Source: Candidatus Burkholderia verschuerenii
Lineage (GTDB): Bacteria; Pseudomonadota; Gammaproteobacteria; Burkholderiales; Burkholderiaceae
Reading direction: 5' to 3'
Assembly (NCBI RefSeq): GCF_001189365.1
Contig: NZ_LFJJ01000006.1
Coordinates: 1-64,000 of the forward strand
DNA length: 64,000 nucleotides
Each line of letters opens with the position of its first letter. The first letter of the stretch is position 1. The translations under genes were made by a program, and so were the position numbers. This document shows positions 29,137-38,085 of the stretch, in pieces. The notes below the pieces were generated by a model that saw nothing but the letters and a program-made list of their open reading frames with translations, was not told the DNA's origin and ran no database searches.

Positions 29137-29688
29137 TCAATGCAAGGTCGGGCCCGCGTTGTTGCTGCGCGGTTCGTCGTCATCGTCCTCGTCTTCATCG
29201 GCGATGCTCAGGCCGTCCGCGCCGTGTGCATGCTGATGCGTGATTTCATCTTCCGTCGCGTCGCGCACTTCCTGCACCGACAGCGAAAAACGCAGCGCCA
29301 TGCCGGCCAGCGGATGATTGCCGTCGAGCACCACCTTGTCCTCGGCGACATCCGTCACCGTGTAAATGAGTGTGTCGAGTTCGTCGTCGCTGTCTTCGGG
29401 CGTGCCTTCGAACTGCATGCCGACTTCGAGCGGCTCGGGAAAGCGATTGCGCTCCTCGATCTTCACGAGCTCGGGATCGTATTCGCCGAAAGCATCCTGT
29501 GGTTCGAGCTGGATGAGCGTTTCATAACCCGGCTCCTGGCCGTCGAGCGCTTCCTCGATCTTGGGGAACGTGCCATCATAGCCGCCGTGCAGATAGACCA
29601 TCGGCTCGTCGCTTTCCTCGATCAGATTGCCTTGCGCATCCGATAGCTTGTACGCGACCGAAACGACTTTGTCTTTCGCAATTTTCAT
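29137..29688 (-). CDS. slyD: FKBP-type peptidyl-prolyl isomerase SlyD
   Basis: 183 residues from the ATG at 29688 (MKIAKDKVVSVAYKLSDAQGNLIEESD), which has a good upstream GGAGGATCC-type ribosome site. The FKBP domain is split by the insert-in-flap chaperone domain (about 70-130), as in SlyD, and GNHPLAGMALRFSLSV closes the FKBP fold. The tail contains HQHAHG and an acidic run EDEDDDDEP; it is much less His/Cys-rich than E. coli SlyD, so nickel storage is likely weaker. Divergent from roxA with 33 bases between. Confidence 0.93.
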   Translation of the reverse strand: MKIAKDKVVSVAYKLSDAQGNLIEESDEPMVYLHGGYDGTFPKIEEALDGQEPGYETLIQLEPQDAFGEYDPELVKIEERNRFPEPLEVGMQFEGTPEDSDDELDTLIYTVTDVAEDKVVLDGNHPLAGMALRFSLSVQEVRDATEDEITHQHAHGADGLSIADEDEDDDDEPRSNNAGPTLH

Positions 29689-29721
29689 TGGATCCTCCAA
29701 GATACAAGCCTTAATTATACG

Positions 29722-30966
29722 ATGCCCAAGCGGCCACTCCATGCAACTCCAGCCTCGCACGTCGAGGCTTCAAGCCAGCCCGCGCGCACCGGCGCGCCGC
29801 TTCCCGACGAAGTCACGCCCCTGTTGGGCAATCGAACGCCGCGACAGTTCATGCGGCGTTACTGGCAGAAAAAGCCCTTGCTGATTCGCCAGGCCATCCC
29901 CGAACTCGCCGCGCCGCTCACACGCGACGAACTGTTCGAACTGGCCGATCTAGACAATGTGGAATCACGCCTCATCACGCACTTCCGGAATACGTGGAAT
30001 CTGGAACACGGCCCCTTTGCGCCCGACGAGTTGCCCTCGATCAAAAAGCGCGAATGGACGCTGCTGGTGCAGGGCGTGAACCTGCACGACGAGCGCGCGC
30101 ACGCGCTGATAAACCGGTTCCGCTTCATTCCCGATGCGCGTCTCGATGATCTCATGATCTCCTACGCAACCGATGGCGGCGGTGTCGGCCCGCATTTCGA
30201 CTCTTACGACGTCTTTCTGTTGCAGGTCAAAGGCAAACGTCGCTGGCGTTTCGGCGCGCAGCGCGATCTATCGCTAAAACCCGGCTTGCCGTTGAAAGTT
30301 TTACAGAACTTCGAGCCCGAAGAAGACTGCGTTCTGGAGCCCGGTGACATGCTGTATCTGCCGCCGCATATCGCGCATGACGGCATCGCCGAAGGCGAAT
30401 GCATGACCTGTTCGATCGGCTTTCGCGCGCCGTCCGCGCACGAGCTCACGGCGCAGTTCCTGTATCACCTCGCTGAGCAGGCAGGCGATGCGCCCAACGC
30501 CCGAGGCAACGCGCGCTATCGCGATCCGGAGCAGCCGCCGGTGGATCGCCCCGCCGCGCTGCCGGCCTTGCTGCTCGAAAGGGTTGGCGCGATCCTTGCG
30601 TCCATTGACTGGAATGAAAAGGACATTGCGAAATTTTTAGGCAGTTATCTCAGCGAGCCAAAATCAAACGTCGTTTTCGATCCACCCGAACGCGCATTGA
30701 ATCAGCAAAAATTTGTTGAACGCGTAAAGAAAACTGGTTTGACATTGGACCGAAAGACGATCTTGCTTTATGACGCAAAGTCGTATTTCGTAAATGGAGA
30801 AGCGGAGAAGTTATCGGCAAGCGCTAAAAAGTGGCTTCCCGAATTTGCCGATACGAGACGTCTGGAAGCGAAACGCTTTTTAACACTTACAGCCGATTCG
30901 GCAATGACATCGCTATTGCACGAGTGGTATCGTGCGGGCTGGATTCAGACGGACCCATCGGCCTGA
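29722..30966 (+). CDS. roxA: JmjC/cupin ribosomal protein hydroxylase (RoxA/YcfD type)
   Basis: 414 residues. Fe(II)/2-oxoglutarate oxygenase of the cupin-4 family that hydroxylates an arginine of ribosomal protein L16 in E. coli. The iron triad appears as HFD in GVGPHFDSYDVFLLQ and the distal His in LPPHIAHDG, with the YLPP strand between. A winged-helix C-terminal domain is expected from about residue 300. The 3' part is compositionally odd: bases 30661-30780 are about 42 percent GC by hand count, far below the surroundings. The frame stays intact. The start at 29722 gives a somewhat long N-terminal tail. Confidence 0.85.
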   Translation: MPKRPLHATPASHVEASSQPARTGAPLPDEVTPLLGNRTPRQFMRRYWQKKPLLIRQAIPELAAPLTRDELFELADLDNVESRLITHFRNTWNLEHGPFAPDELPSIKKREWTLLVQGVNLHDERAHALINRFRFIPDARLDDLMISYATDGGGVGPHFDSYDVFLLQVKGKRRWRFGAQRDLSLKPGLPLKVLQNFEPEEDCVLEPGDMLYLPPHIAHDGIAEGECMTCSIGFRAPSAHELTAQFLYHLAEQAGDAPNARGNARYRDPEQPPVDRPAALPALLLERVGAILASIDWNEKDIAKFLGSYLSEPKSNVVFDPPERALNQQKFVERVKKTGLTLDRKTILLYDAKSYFVNGEAEKLSASAKKWLPEFADTRRLEAKRFLTLTADSAMTSLLHEWYRAGWIQTDPSA

Positions 30967-31071
30967 GAGTGGCGATTGTAAAACGCTGTCGACATTGCAG
31001 AAACTGATGGATTTGCTGTTCCGCAATATGAAAGTTTGTATGAGAAAGACAACGTATCGGCCCCCGATTTA

Positions 31072-31100
31072 TCGACGGTCGTGACGAAAGTGCCTATAAT
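31072..31100 (+). promoter_or_regulatory. Candidate sigma-70 promoter for the small lipoprotein gene
   Basis: A consensus -10 TATAAT at 31095-31100 lies 17 bases after TCGACG (31072-31077, four of six matches to TTGACA). Transcription would start near 31107, giving a leader of about 125 bases before the ATG at 31233. Confidence 0.6.
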
Positions 31101-31232
31101 TTCCGGCCAAGCCGTAGTTGTCTCACACCAAAAAAAGATTGTGAGGCTCCACCGCGGCCCAGGTCGGTGTTGGAGCACACATTACCGGTACTTTGCGCTG
31201 TTGCTTACCTTTAACCATAAAAGGACGTGATC

Positions 31233-31487
31233 ATGAAGAAATCCCTCCTCGTAGCATCCCTGTTGGCTGCTGTTGCTCTGGCTGCATGCAACAAGTCTAG
31301 CGATTCGGCTGCTCCGAGCGCTGCTAGCGATTCGGCTGCTGCTTCGGCTCCCGCCGCTGCCGCTTCGGACGCAAACGCAGCTGCATCGAGCGCTTCGGCC
31401 GCTGCTAGCGACGCAGCTTCGGCTGCTGGCGCTGCTTCGGACGCTGCTGCTTCGGCTGCTGCTCCGGCATCGGGCGCAAGCCAGTAA
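31233..31487 (+). CDS. Small Ala/Ser/Asp-rich lipoprotein
   Basis: 84 residues from ATG 31233, behind a strong ribosome site AAAGGACG. The signal peptide MKKSLLVASLLAAVALAAC ends in a lipobox (LAAC), giving a mature lipid-anchored chain made almost only of Ala, Ser and Asp with a few Pro, Gly and Lys. The repeats of AASDAAASA type suggest an extended, flexible, acidic surface polymer rather than a folded domain. It has its own promoter and terminator and is probably highly expressed. Function unknown; similar short lipoproteins are familiar from Burkholderia. Confidence 0.82.
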   Translation: MKKSLLVASLLAAVALAACNKSSDSAAPSAASDSAAASAPAAAASDANAAASSASAAASDAASAAGAASDAAASAAAPASGASQ

Positions 31488-31505
31488 GTCCAGGGCGCAC
31501 GCCTC

Positions 31506-31565
31506 GGGCCGCTCGCCTTCGCGGCGGCCCACAAAAGAAAAAACCGGCTTTTGGGCCGGTTTTTT
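31506..31565 (+). terminator. Double hairpin terminator after the small lipoprotein gene
   Basis: A GC-rich hairpin (GGGCCGC at 31506-31512 with 31524-31530) is followed by a classic terminator stem AAAACCGGC/GCCGGTTTT (31540-31548 with 31555-31563) ending in TTTTTT on plus. Confidence 0.88.
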
Positions 31566-31637
31566 GCGTCTTCATGTTTGTGATCGGATTGCTTGGCAGT
31601 TCGATATGTTCGCCTTTCTTCAAAGCCGCTAAGGCTT

Positions 31638-32411
31638 TTATAGCGCGAGCCAGTCGAATCCTTCATCCTGCGTCGCCACGACGACATCGAGCGCCGCTGC
31701 GTTCACCACGGCGGCAAGCGCCGCCTGCGCCAGATGCGGCAAATTGTTTTGCTGACTGAGGTGTGCGGCTACGAGATGACGCAACTTCGAACGATCGAGC
31801 GACGCGAGAATCGCCGCCGCCGCATCGTTATTCAGGTGTCCGTGCGTCCCGCCGATACGCGCCTTCAGCGACGGCGGATAGCGGCTCGCGGCCAGCATCT
31901 CGACATCGTGATTCGACTCGAGCACGAGGGCGTCGCAGCCGCTCAGCACGTTGATGATATGCGGCGTCGCCACGCCGACGTCGGTCAGCACGCCGAGCCT
32001 GCATGCGCCGTCCGAGAACACGTATTGCAGCGGCTCGCGCGCGTCGTGAGGCACGGTGTAGGGCATCACGCCGACATCGCCGATAGCGACGCTCTCGTCG
32101 CCCCACAGCACATGCAATTCGACGCCGGCATCGTCCGCGCCCACGGCGCTCGCCGTGCCCCAGCTCATGTAGAGCGGAATCGAAAACTTGCGCGCCAGGG
32201 TCAGCGCGCTGCCGATGTGATCCGTGTGTTCGTGCGTGATGACGATGGCCGCGAGTTCGTCGGCGCGGCAACCGAGCCGCTCCAGACGACGCTGCGTTTC
32301 CTTCGCGGAGAAACCGCAATCGAGCAGGACGCGCGTCGCGGTCGTGCCGCTCGCCGCCTCGACGAGCAATCCATTGCCTTCACTGCCGCTGCCGAGGCTG
32401 GCGAATCTCAC
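31638..32411 (-). CDS. MBL-fold metallo-hydrolase (YycJ/WalJ type)
   Basis: 257 residues, GTG start at 32411. The beta-lactamase-fold zinc motif THEHTDHIGSAL is at about residues 58-69, preceded by LLDCGFSAKETQRRLE. Later ligands are in YTVPHDAREP, LTDVGVATPHI, ESNHD and AHLSQQNN. It resembles YycJ, proposed to be a DNA exonuclease acting with mismatch repair in bacteria; that role is not shown here. It sits 10 bases downstream of bamC, in the dapA-bamC transcript. No lesion. Confidence 0.85.
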   Translation of the reverse strand: MRFASLGSGSEGNGLLVEAASGTTATRVLLDCGFSAKETQRRLERLGCRADELAAIVITHEHTDHIGSALTLARKFSIPLYMSWGTASAVGADDAGVELHVLWGDESVAIGDVGVMPYTVPHDAREPLQYVFSDGACRLGVLTDVGVATPHIINVLSGCDALVLESNHDVEMLAASRYPPSLKARIGGTHGHLNNDAAAAILASLDRSKLRHLVAAHLSQQNNLPHLAQAALAAVVNAAALDVVVATQDEGFDWLAL

Positions 32412-32421
32412 GATAAGTCGA

Positions 32422-33564
32422 TCAGTTCAACTGCGCATGCAGCAGCGACACGATGCGCTGCGCATCCGACGAGCTGTCGGGCTGGCCATTCGAATCGACC
32501 ACGTTGACTTGCGTCACCTTGTCGGCCTTCGGCTTCACGTTGACGAGGAACTGACGCGTCGGCTTCGGCGTATTGCTCGAAAAGAACTTGCCGAACAGAC
32601 CGTCTTTCTTCAGATCGGCCATCGAATCCGAGTAGTGCACGTAGTAGATGCCCTTCTCGCGATCGCGATTGTCGACCGTGAAGTTGGTGCGATCGAGCGC
32701 GAGGCCCACGCGCAGCCACGCGCGATCGAACGGCTCGGCGAGATCGAGCGTCGATGTGCCGCCGTTCTGCTCCACCGCGACCTTCGCGCCCGCCGGACGC
32801 GCATTGGCGACCAGTTGCTTCGCCTGATCTTCGGTGAGGCCGAACTTTTGCATCATCTTTTGCAGAATCGCGGCTTCGAGCGCCGGATTGCGCGGACGCG
32901 TTTCCCAGCGCGACGAGGTCTTGTCCTGACCCGTCAGCACTTCTTCCATCGCGCTATGCGTGACGGAGAGATCGGTCGAACCGTCGACAGTGCGATCGAC
33001 CTGCGTGCGGAACATGTCGCGTGTGCCCGACGAATACGCGAAGTCGAACAGCTTGCCCACGCTATTGCGGAACCAGTCGTTCGGAATGTTCGCGCGATTC
33101 TCGGCCCAGTCCGTCGACATGATGCCGGTCTGCGGCGAATTGGTCTTGATCGTGAAACCGTTGTCGGTCCAGAACTCTTGCAGTTGCGGCCAGACCTGAT
33201 CGGGCGTGCGGCCGTCGATCACGAGCCAGCGGCGATCGCCGTCGCTTTCCACGTGCATGCCGAGCGGATCCTGCGTGTTCGGCACGCCGAGCGTCAGGTT
33301 GCCGGCGGCCGTCGGCGTGCGCGCGGCGGTGCCGCCGAGCGTGTTGAGCGCGGGCGGCGCGGCGTAGCGCTGGCTGATATCGGCCGTGCTGAGGTCGGAC
33401 GGCACGGCGAGATTCGGCGCGGTTTCCGCGGTCTTGTAGTTGACGCGGTCCGGTGCGAGCCAGTCGTTGAGCGTATCGCAACCGGCGAGCGCGACGAGAG
33501 CGCCTAAGCTTGCCGACACCACGCCCAGGCGTGCGGCTCGAGTGAGAAGTACGGAACGGTTCAT
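32422..33564 (-). CDS. bamC: Outer membrane protein assembly factor BamC
   Basis: 380 residues from ATG 33564. The lipobox LAGC is at about residue 29 (GALVALAGCDTLNDWLAPDRVNY, split here by the processing site). Two helix-grip domains follow (roughly 120-240 and 270-375), as known for BamC/NlpB: WLVIDGRTPDQVWPQLQEFW opens the first and DRAWLRVGLALDRTNF the second. It is a lipoprotein of the BAM complex that inserts outer-membrane barrels. It lies 168 bases downstream of dapA, as in E. coli and Burkholderia. No lesion. Confidence 0.93.
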   Translation of the reverse strand: MNRSVLLTRAARLGVVSASLGALVALAGCDTLNDWLAPDRVNYKTAETAPNLAVPSDLSTADISQRYAAPPALNTLGGTAARTPTAAGNLTLGVPNTQDPLGMHVESDGDRRWLVIDGRTPDQVWPQLQEFWTDNGFTIKTNSPQTGIMSTDWAENRANIPNDWFRNSVGKLFDFAYSSGTRDMFRTQVDRTVDGSTDLSVTHSAMEEVLTGQDKTSSRWETRPRNPALEAAILQKMMQKFGLTEDQAKQLVANARPAGAKVAVEQNGGTSTLDLAEPFDRAWLRVGLALDRTNFTVDNRDREKGIYYVHYSDSMADLKKDGLFGKFFSSNTPKPTRQFLVNVKPKADKVTQVNVVDSNGQPDSSSDAQRIVSLLHAQLN

Positions 33565-33732
33565 GAGGTCCTTCTTTGCTGCGGATAACGCATCGCGTCG
33601 CATCGACCTAGCTTCGCGCGAAGTCGATGCCGATACTGATGTGCGGCGGTTGAAGTGCGAGGTGGCGCATGACGATTGCTGGCAGCGGCGTGATCATCGT
33701 GGAGAGGAGACGCCGCCGCATGCAATCGATGC

Positions 33733-34638
33733 TCAGGCGAGCAGCCCGCCGTCGCGCAACGCTTCGCGCACGACGTCGTGATACTTCGCGTCGAGCGGCG
33801 TGAGGGGAAGACGGATGCCGCCTTCCATGCGGCCGAGCGCCTGCAGCGCCCATTTGGCCGGGATCGGATTCGCTTCGCAGAACAGTTGCTTGTGCAGCGA
33901 CAGCAATTGCATATGGATGCGGCGCACGGTGACGACATCGCCTTCGAGCGCGGCGCGGCACAATTGGCTCATTTCCTTCGGCGCGACGTTGGCCGTCACC
34001 GAAATATTGCCGTGGCCGCCCAGCAGCATCAGCGCGATGGCGGTGGGATCGTCGCCGCTGTAGATGGCGAAATGCGCCGGCGCGGCCTTGATCAGCTGCG
34101 CCGCGCGATCGATATTGCCGGTCGCTTCCTTCACGCCGATGATGCCCGGCACATCGGCGAGACGCAGAATGGTCTCGTTGCTCATGTCCGCGACGGTGCG
34201 GCCCGGCACGTTGTAGAGGATCACCGGCAAGTCGACGGCTTCGGCGATCGCCTTGAAATGGCGATACATGCCCTCTTGCGTCGGCTTGTTGTAATACGGG
34301 ACCACCTGCAGCGTGGCGTCCGCGCCGACCTTCTTGGCCTGCTTGGACAGTTCGATGGCCTCGGCCGTCGAATTGCCGCCCGCGCCCGCGATGATCGGGA
34401 TGCGCTTGGCCGTGTGCTCGACGGCCGTCTGGATCATCAGCACATGTTCTTCGACCGACAACGTGGCGGACTCGCCGCTCGTGCCGACGACGACGATGCC
34501 GTTCGAGCCCTGCTCGATGTGCCAGTCCACGAGTTTTCGAAACGCCGGCAGATCGAGACTACCGTCCTCGTGCATCGGTGTGACGATGGCAGGGATGCTG
34601 CCGCGGATTCGAATGCCGCCGTTGGTTCCGTTGTTCAT
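33733..34638 (-). CDS. dapA: 4-hydroxy-tetrahydrodipicolinate synthase
   Basis: 301 residues. It condenses pyruvate with aspartate semialdehyde on the way to diaminopimelate and lysine, using the product line started by lysC. Motifs: [31 protein letters not shown], the triad tyrosine in [17 protein letters not shown] and the Schiff-base lysine in [17 protein letters not shown] barrel, cytoplasmic. It heads the dapA-bamC-MBL group, or is co-transcribed from trpS. No lesion. Confidence 0.96.
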   Translation of the reverse strand: MNNGTNGGIRIRGSIPAIVTPMHEDGSLDLPAFRKLVDWHIEQGSNGIVVVGTSGESATLSVEEHVLMIQTAVEHTAKRIPIIAGAGGNSTAEAIELSKQAKKVGADATLQVVPYYNKPTQEGMYRHFKAIAEAVDLPVILYNVPGRTVADMSNETILRLADVPGIIGVKEATGNIDRAAQLIKAAPAHFAIYSGDDPTAIALMLLGGHGNISVTANVAPKEMSQLCRAALEGDVVTVRRIHMQLLSLHKQLFCEANPIPAKWALQALGRMEGGIRLPLTPLDAKYHDVVREALRDGGLLA

Positions 34639-34701
34639 GAAACTCTATGAATTTAATCGTGAATTTAGTCGCGAAAAGCGATATTACGCGATTGTAGCGG
34701 A

Positions 34702-35304
34702 TTAGCCGGTCAAAACGTAACGCGGCCAACCCGAGGGTGTGTTACCAATCGTGAGCGTCTTTCCGATGTTTTCATCGGACGATTGCTCCGTCCGATGTTC
34801 GCGCACCGCGCAGATTCGCTGCACATACGCAGCACGCGGCGATTCGATGAAGCCGTCTTCGAAGGCGATGACGCGCAAGCTGCCGCGCACCGCGTCCAGC
34901 AATTCGCCCGCGTTCAGCAGGAACGCCGGGTTTGACGGTTTGCCGACGGTTTGGTTGCCGACGGTGAACGTTTCGTAGAGCAACACGCCGCCGGGCGCGA
35001 CTGCATCGACGAGATACGGGAACAGCGGACGATGCAGATAATTCGTTACGACCACCGCGCCGAAGCGCCGATCCGCGGGCAGCGGCCACGGCGCGCCGTT
35101 TTCGAGATCGGCGTTCAGCGTGTCGATGCCGTCGCACGAGGCCATCGAGGCGAGCGCGTCGGCGTCGCGATCGACTGCAAGCACCGGATGACCGCGCGCC
35201 GCGAACCAGCGCGCGTGCCGCCCGCTTCCGGAAGCCACATCGAGCACATCGGCGCCGGGCGCAACGAGATGCGCCCAGCGCGCGATCCAGGCGCTCGTTT
35301 CCAT
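34702..35304 (-). CDS. Class I SAM-dependent methyltransferase
   Basis: 200 residues. Motif I is VLDVASGSGRHARWFAARG (about residues 20-38), followed by the acidic loop VLAVDRDADAL and later GGVLLYETFTVGNQ. The family resembles Tehb/UbiE-like small methyltransferases; the substrate is unknown. The start overlaps the trpS stop (ATGA), so the two are translationally coupled. That pairing is common in Burkholderia. Intact. Confidence 0.85.
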   Translation of the reverse strand: METSAWIARWAHLVAPGADVLDVASGSGRHARWFAARGHPVLAVDRDADALASMASCDGIDTLNADLENGAPWPLPADRRFGAVVVTNYLHRPLFPYLVDAVAPGGVLLYETFTVGNQTVGKPSNPAFLLNAGELLDAVRGSLRVIAFEDGFIESPRAAYVQRICAVREHRTEQSSDENIGKTLTIGNTPSGWPRYVLTG

Positions 35305-36506
35305 CAGTTGTAGGACAGGCCCATCGCTTCGCGGACGTCACGCATGGTCTCGGTCGCGAACTTGCGCGCCTTGTCGCAGCCGTCCGCGACGATCGCGCGC
35401 AGCAGCGACGGATCGTCCATGTACTTCTGCGCGCGTTCGAGCATCGGCTGCTGTTCGCGCAGGATGCCTTCGATCACCGGCTGCTTGCACTCCAGACAGC
35501 CGATGCCCGCGGTGCGGCATTCCTTCTGCACCCACTGATGCGTCTTCTCGTCGGTGTAGACCTCGTGCAGCTTCCACACCGGGCACTTGTCCGGATCGCC
35601 CGGATCGGTGCGGCGCACGCGAGCGGGATCGGTCGGCATCTTGCGCACTTTCTGCTCGATGGTCGCCGCGTCCTCGCGCAGGCCGATGGTGTTGCCGTAC
35701 GACTTCGACATCTTCTGCCCGTCGAGACCCGGCATGCGCGACGCTTCCGTCAGCAGCACCTGCGGCTCGACCAGAATGATCTTGCGCGCGCCTTCGAGAT
35801 AGCCGAACAGACGCTCGCGATCGCTCATCGACAGGCTTTGCGACTCCTGCAGCATCGCGCGGGCTTGTTCGAGCGCTTCGTCGTCGCCTTCCTGCTGATA
35901 CGCCGTGCGCAACTCGTGATACAGCTTCGCGCGCTTGCCGCCGAGCTTCTTGGCGGCTTCCATCGCCTTCTCTTCGAAGTCCGGCTCCTTGCCGTACAGA
36001 TAGTTGAAGCGGCGCGCGATTTCGCGCGTCATTTCGACGTGCGGCACCTGATCCTCGCCGACCGGCACCAGCGATGCGCGATACAGCAGAATATCCGCCG
36101 CCATCAGCACCGGATAACCGAGGAAGCCGTAGGTATCGAGATCCTTTTCCTTCAGTTTCTCGATCTGCTCCTTGTAGGTCGGCACGCGTTCGAGCCAGCC
36201 GAGCGGCGTGCCCATGCCGAGCAGTAGCGACAGTTCCGCATGCTCGGGCACGCGGCTCTGTATGAACAGCGTGGCCTGCGCCGGATCGATGTCCGAGGCG
36301 AGCCAGTCGATCAGCACTTCCCAGACGTTTTTCTCGATGACCTCGGGCGTCTCGTAGTGCGTCGTGAGCGCGTGCCAGTCGACCACGGCGAAGAAGCACG
36401 GGTATTCGGACTGCAGCCGCACCCAGTTTTTCAGCACGCCGTGATAGTGGCCGAGGTGCAGCGAGCCGGTTGGCCGCATGCCGGAGAAGATACGGTCAGG
36501 GAACAT
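35304..36506 (-). CDS. trpS: Tryptophanyl-tRNA synthetase
   Basis: 400 residues from ATG 36506 (MFPDRIFSGMRPTGSLHLGHYHG), class I. The HIGH-like motif is LHLGHY and the KMSKS motif is GQKMSKSYGNTI. A CxxC-type metal segment CRTAGIGCLECKQPV near residue 350 suggests a zinc- or cluster-binding insert of the longer bacterial TrpRS form. Essential. It follows the M50 protease gene after four bases. No lesion. Confidence 0.95.
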   Translation of the reverse strand: MFPDRIFSGMRPTGSLHLGHYHGVLKNWVRLQSEYPCFFAVVDWHALTTHYETPEVIEKNVWEVLIDWLASDIDPAQATLFIQSRVPEHAELSLLLGMGTPLGWLERVPTYKEQIEKLKEKDLDTYGFLGYPVLMAADILLYRASLVPVGEDQVPHVEMTREIARRFNYLYGKEPDFEEKAMEAAKKLGGKRAKLYHELRTAYQQEGDDEALEQARAMLQESQSLSMSDRERLFGYLEGARKIILVEPQVLLTEASRMPGLDGQKMSKSYGNTIGLREDAATIEQKVRKMPTDPARVRRTDPGDPDKCPVWKLHEVYTDEKTHQWVQKECRTAGIGCLECKQPVIEGILREQQPMLERAQKYMDDPSLLRAIVADGCDKARKFATETMRDVREAMGLSYN

Positions 36507-36510
36507 GATC

Positions 36511-37176
36511 TTATGGGAATAGTGAAGCAAGGGGATTCAGGATGGCCGACACCGCCGAATAACCGACGTTGACGAGCGGCGCGAGCCAGAAACGCGTGAA
36601 CTGGTTGGTCATGATGAGCGCCATCACGATCCACACGCCGTAAGGCTCGACCTTCTGCAGCGCCAGTGACGCGCGCACTGGCAACAGCGCCATGAGCACG
36701 CGCCCGCCATCGAGCGGCGGCAAGGGAAACAGATTCAGCACGCCGAGCACGAGATTCACGCTGACGCCCGCCGCGGCCATGCGCGTGAAAAACGGTTCGT
36801 CGACATGAAAGGCCGCGAGCAGCACGGCGATGACGCCCCACAAGAGCGCCTGCACGAAGTTGCTGGCGGGACCCGCCGCCGCGACCCACATGCTGCCCCA
36901 GCGCGGATTGCGCAGATTGCCGAACGCGACCGGCACCGGTTTCGCGTAACCGAACATGAACGCGCCGCTGGTCACGAAATACAGCACGAGCGGCATCACG
37001 ATGGTGCCGATCGGGTCGATGTGACGCATCGGGTTCATCGACACGCGGCCGAGCACGTAAGCCGTGTTGTCGCCGAGCATGCGCGCGGCATAGCCATGCG
37101 CGGCCTCGTGCAGCGTGATCGCGAAGATCACCGGGAGCGCGTAGACCGCGATGGTTTGTATCAGGGAAGGATCCAT
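36511..37176 (-). CDS. Site-2 protease family (M50) intramembrane metalloprotease
   Basis: 221 residues from ATG 37176. Multi-pass inner-membrane protein: the zinc motif ITLHEAAHGYAARMLGD is in the first helix pair and the partner aspartate motif NLFPLPPLDGGRVL in a later one. This is the short form without a PDZ domain. Substrate unknown. It is coupled closely to trpS (4 bases). In-frame upstream codons do not resemble the family. Confidence 0.88.
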   Translation of the reverse strand: MDPSLIQTIAVYALPVIFAITLHEAAHGYAARMLGDNTAYVLGRVSMNPMRHIDPIGTIVMPLVLYFVTSGAFMFGYAKPVPVAFGNLRNPRWGSMWVAAAGPASNFVQALLWGVIAVLLAAFHVDEPFFTRMAAAGVSVNLVLGVLNLFPLPPLDGGRVLMALLPVRASLALQKVEPYGVWIVMALIMTNQFTRFWLAPLVNVGYSAVSAILNPLASLFP

Positions 37177-37297
37177 AGGGCGGTATTGTAGCAAGCAGGC
37201 AGGGTCGGACACGCGCTTGCTGCACCGCCGCGCGCGCCAATATCGAGCGGATTCGTGCGCGTGTGGGAGATGGCGTTCGATAGCGGTTTCAGGACGC

Positions 37298-37927
37298 TTA
37301 CGCCGTGAGCCCGAACGGCTCCAGACTGCCGCGTCCGGCGCGCACCAGCACCGGTTCGCCGCCGGACAGATCGATGACGGTCGACGGCTCCGCCGGGCAC
37401 GCGCCCGCATCGATCACGAGTTCGATCTGCTTTTCCAGCCGCTCGCGGATTTCCTCGGCATCGTTGAGCGGCTCGGTGTCGGGCGGCAGGATCAGCGTCG
37501 ATGCGAGCAGCGGTTCGCCGAGCGCTTCGAGCAGATCGAGCGTGATGCGATGATCCGGCACGCGCAGCCCGATCGTCTTGCGCGACGGATGCGACAGCCT
37601 GCGCGGCACTTCCTTGGTCGGCTCCAGCACGAACACGTAAGGCCCCGGCGTCACCGATTTCAGCAATCGAAATTGCCGGTTATCGACCATCGCGAAGTTG
37701 GACAACTCGGACAGATCGCGCACCAAGAGCGACAAATGCTGCTTGTCGTCGATACCGCGAATCCGGCGCAAGCGTTCCACCGCGCCCTTGTCGTCGAGAT
37801 GGCAGGCGAGCGCGTAGCTCGAATCGGTCGGCAACGCGACGATGCCGCCGTCCTTGATGATCTGCACGGCCTGATTGATCAAGCGCGGCTGCGGATTGTC
37901 CGGATGAATACGAAAGAATTGAGACAT
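37298..37927 (-). CDS. YciO/Sua5-YrdC-fold nucleotide-binding protein
   Basis: 209 residues, ATG at 37927 (MSQFFRIHPDNPQPRLINQAV). The TsaC/Sua5 domain shows GGIVALPTDSSYALAC, KQHLSLLVRDLSELS, TPGPYVFVLEPTKEVPRRL and GLRVPDH. In the true threonylcarbamoyl-AMP synthases the first motif is PTdtvYGL; here it is PTDSSYALA, which fits the YciO branch whose physiological role is debated. It lies between the PHP gene and the M50 gene. Intact. Confidence 0.85.
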   Translation of the reverse strand: MSQFFRIHPDNPQPRLINQAVQIIKDGGIVALPTDSSYALACHLDDKGAVERLRRIRGIDDKQHLSLLVRDLSELSNFAMVDNRQFRLLKSVTPGPYVFVLEPTKEVPRRLSHPSRKTIGLRVPDHRITLDLLEALGEPLLASTLILPPDTEPLNDAEEIRERLEKQIELVIDAGACPAEPSTVIDLSGGEPVLVRAGRGSLEPFGLTA

Positions 37928-38085
37928 GGCGTCGCCTTCTTGTTTCGTTCGTGGCTCGCAGGCCGAACGCGCGCGGATGCGAATTCCGGGCGCGGCTGCG
38001 CTGCGAGAGGCGCTTGCGACATCGACGGCGCAGGGAACGTGCGTTTGACAAGGCGCACGCCGGATGGACGGCGCTGATGCGTCTG

